A stretch of DNA of 34,877 bases, taken from the NCBI GenBank assembly GCA_000746015.1, contig JQKK01000025.1, positions 1 through 34,877 of the forward strand. The letters run 5' to 3'. Below the pieces are notes generated by a model. That model was not told where the DNA came from, did no database searches, and worked only from the letters and a program-made list of their open reading frames with translations. This DNA comes from Lachnospiraceae bacterium MA2020 (GTDB lineage: Bacteria > Bacillota > Clostridia > Lachnospirales > Lachnospiraceae). A program made the position numbers and the translations under genes. Of the stretch, positions 33,381 through 34,877 are shown piece after piece (positions within the stretch are counted from its first letter, which is position 1; the number at the start of each line of letters is the position of its first letter).

Positions 33381-34127
33381 ATGGTGAAATATTCAGTTGA
33401 AATAAATGGGATACAGGTTGATGCGGCATATAGCGAAAATTCGGTTAATAAGCTGTTTTTACCGCTATTAAAGCATCTTACAGATATGCAAAAAAATAAG
33501 GGTGGACGCATTTTTGCAATGCTTGCTGCACCTCCGGGCGCAGGAAAGAGTACACTCTGTAGCTTTCTCGAAAAACTATCAAAAGAAACTGAAGAGGTCT
33601 GCAATGTACAGGCAATTGGAATGGATGGATTTCACAGAAGGCAGGAGTATCTTTTATCACATACAACTCTTAGAGACGGTAAAGAGGTAAGGATGGTTGA
33701 TATAAAAGGGGCACCTGTTACCTTTGATCTTGATAAGCTTACCGATGCAATCAGAACAGTTACATCTGGTAAAGACTGCTACTGGCCAACGTATGACAGA
33801 CACCTGCATAACCCGGTGGAGGATGCAATACATGTTACGGGAGATATCATTTTGCTTGAGGGAAATTATCTGCTTCTTGATGAAGAAGGCTGGAGAAATC
33901 TGAAAGAAATAGCAGATTACACTATAAGCATCAGTGCTGATGAAGATATGCTTCGTGGCAGGCTTATCGACCGAAAAATGAAAAGCGGAAATGACAGGGA
34001 AAAAGCGACGAAGTTTGTAGATTTTAGTGATATGTCAAATGTGAGACTGTGTCTGGATAAATCGAGAAAAGCAGATCTTATGCTGGTGGTATCTGAAAGC
34101 GGGGAGTATAGCAGAGCAGTTATATAA
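33381..34127 (+). CDS. Nucleoside/nucleotide kinase family protein (PanK/uridine-kinase-like, YggC-type)
   Basis: A 248-residue P-loop kinase: Walker A LAAPPGAGKSTLCSFLEKL (residues about 48-66), IGMDGFHRR, a lid region with GAPVTFDLDKLTDA and YWPTYDRHLHNPVEDAI, then ILLEGNYLLLDEEGW. The pattern GAPxTFD plus EGNYLLLD fits the YggC/FrcK type, linked to phosphorylation of sugars or nucleosides in transport operons. The start ATG 33381 follows AAGGGGAATGG. Cytoplasmic. It stands alone; the substrate is unknown. Confidence 0.8.
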   Translation: MVKYSVEINGIQVDAAYSENSVNKLFLPLLKHLTDMQKNKGGRIFAMLAAPPGAGKSTLCSFLEKLSKETEEVCNVQAIGMDGFHRRQEYLLSHTTLRDGKEVRMVDIKGAPVTFDLDKLTDAIRTVTSGKDCYWPTYDRHLHNPVEDAIHVTGDIILLEGNYLLLDEEGWRNLKEIADYTISISADEDMLRGRLIDRKMKSGNDREKATKFVDFSDMSNVRLCLDKSRKADLMLVVSESGEYSRAVI

Positions 34128-34142
34128 AAGTCAGGTAGATTT

Positions 34143-34218
34143 AACACGCCGTGAGCAAGAAATCCCCCACCTCTAAGCAAAGCGTAGGTAGGGGATGAAT
34201 TGCGAGTAACACGGCGTT
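34143..34218. repeat. Nested hairpin at the left end of the IS200/IS605-type element
   Basis: Outer arms AACACGCCGTG (34143-34153) and CACGGCGTT (34210-34218); inner arms ATCCCCCACCT (34162-34172) and AGGTAGGGGAT (34186-34196). IS200/IS605 elements have no inverted terminal repeats but imperfect subterminal hairpins recognised by TnpA; this one precedes tnpA and is a good candidate left end. Its CCCCACCT/AGGTGGGG-like core also recalls the hairpins found near tnpB guide RNA ends. Confidence 0.55.
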
Positions 34219-34286
34219 GACTTCTACATGCTATCGAGGTATTATAATTATATTCAGTCGTGTAAATGATATTTTGGGATATCAAG

Positions 34287-34615
34287 ATGAAATATGATAC
34301 AAATAATCATTCAGTGTTCTTGCTACAATATCATCTTATTATGTGTGTAAAATACCGTAATAAGGTAATAAATAAGGCTATCTCAAATCGTCTAAAGAAA
34401 ATATTTGAGTATATTTCTCCTAATTATAACATAACGTTAGAAGAATGGAATCACGACAAAGACCATAAAGAAAGAATTTCCGCAAATCTCTTTGGAAAGA
34501 AATGTTTTGGTCGCAAAGTTATTTTTTGATAACTACAGGCGGTGCTACTGTAGATATGATTAAGCAGCATATCCAATCACAGGGAAAGAAACAAAATGGC
34601 AAACAGAGCAATTAA
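34287..34615 (+). pseudogene. tnpA: Decayed IS200/IS605 transposase TnpA
   Basis: The start MKYDTNNHSVFLLQYHLIMC is the usual TnpA N-terminus (Y1 transposase), continuing to LEEWNHDKDH. There the HUH motif (normally DHVH) is broken: sequence jumps to the end of the gene, losing about 25-30 codons with the second histidine. A second frame disturbance follows, and the C-terminus continues in another frame (KSLWKEMFWSQSYFLITTGG, then ATVDMIKQHIQSQG) to TAA 34613-34615. The position of the catalytic tyrosine (normally KQYI) is CAT, histidine, at 34568-34570. So the protein is inactive; mobility would need TnpA from elsewhere. Confidence 0.85.
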
Positions 34616-34877
34616 GTACAGATTATATCCTACAACTGAACAAGCTACTATGTTTGCAAAGACCTTTGGCTGTTGTCGTAAGGTCTATAATCTCATGCTT
34701 TCCGATAAGATTGAGAGTTACAAAACTACAGGAAAATTTGCAACAGTAACTCCAGCCAAGTACAAAAAAGATTATCCATATCTTAAAGAAGTGGATAGCC
34801 TTGCTCTTGCTAATAAGCAACTGGACTTACAGGAAGCTTTTCATAACTGCTTTAGTAAATCCCGTAAAAAGAAGAAC
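34596..34877 (+). CDS. tnpB: IS200/IS605 TnpB (OrfB), N-terminal part
   Basis: Open from ATG 34596 to the right edge, 94 codons: MANRAIKYRLYPTTEQATMFAKTFGCCRKVYNLMLSDK, the classic N-terminus of TnpB, an RNA-guided nuclease that helps keep IS200/IS605 elements in place. It overlaps the tnpA remnant by 20 bases. RuvC and zinc-finger domains and the guide-RNA region are beyond the window. The visible part is intact, unlike tnpA. Confidence 0.85.
   Translation, partial: MANRAIKYRLYPTTEQATMFAKTFGCCRKVYNLMLSDKIESYKTTGKFATVTPAKYKKDYPYLKEVDSLALANKQLDLQEAFHNCFSKSRKKKN

Overview
The window looks like chromosomal DNA of an anaerobic, low-to-moderate GC Firmicute, most likely a Clostridia/Lachnospiraceae-type gut or rumen bacterium. 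This rests on strong GGAGG ribosome sites, frequent TTG starts, a DeoR/HAD/aldo-keto reductase neighbourhood, an ISLre2-type and an IS200/IS605-type transposon end, and strict-anaerobe Fe-S machinery. The assignment is by character of the sequence only; no 16S or marker gene is present.

Layout. 1-205: start of an ISLre2-type transposase running off the left edge. 497-3013: large secreted papain-family protease. 3150-5261: small membrane, zinc-ribbon and hypothetical proteins. 5262-9246: DeoR regulator, HAD phosphatase, aldo/keto reductase and SGNH hydrolase. 9453-12478: nifS-nifU-rrf2-lysR operon, Fe-S supply plus two regulators. 12671-23176: first nitrogenase-like operon (nifB, NifX-like, nifH, NifD-like, NifK-like, Cys-rich NifX-like, HisC-like aminotransferase, GldA-like dehydrogenase, NitT/TauT-type ABC transporter), closed by a strong terminator. 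23371-29159: second nitrogenase-like operon (amino-acid/cystine-type ABC transporter whose binding-protein gene has an in-frame TAA, then a second NifD-like/NifK-like pair), also closed by a terminator. 29385-30897: AbiE-type toxin-antitoxin pair next to a 5'-truncated AIM24-like remnant. 31262-34127: Tim44-like zinc-ribbon membrane protein, secreted protein of unknown function and a nucleoside-kinase-like protein. 34143-34877: IS200/IS605-type element with a decayed tnpA and a tnpB cut by the right edge.

The main system is 9453-29159. It has one reductase (NifH-like), one radical-SAM cofactor maker (NifB), and two different catalytic-looking NifDK-like pairs. Both D subunits keep the three P-cluster-type cysteines and the cysteine that holds the FeMo-cofactor in NifD (alpha-Cys275), and both K subunits keep three cluster cysteines. 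The residues that nitrogenase needs around its cofactor (alpha-Gln191, alpha-His195, alpha-His442) are replaced in both. There is no nifEN, nifV or molybdate transport gene. This points to nitrogenase-like reductases using a NifB-derived iron-sulfur cofactor on a substrate other than N2.

Regulation ties the parts together. The nifS promoter carries two copies of an ACCTA-N9-TAGG operator, and the two nitrogenase-like operons start with nearly identical composite promoters (33 of 42 bases equal) containing the same operator just after the -10 plus an inverted repeat in the -35 region. The obvious candidates are the Rrf2 repressor and the LysR activator encoded between them. A LysR activator plus an Rrf2 repressor over a cystine-type ABC transporter resembles Bacillus subtilis sulfur control (YtlI/CymR), so my working hypothesis is reductive use of imported organosulfur compounds, in the manner of methylthio-alkane reductase. 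That function is inference.
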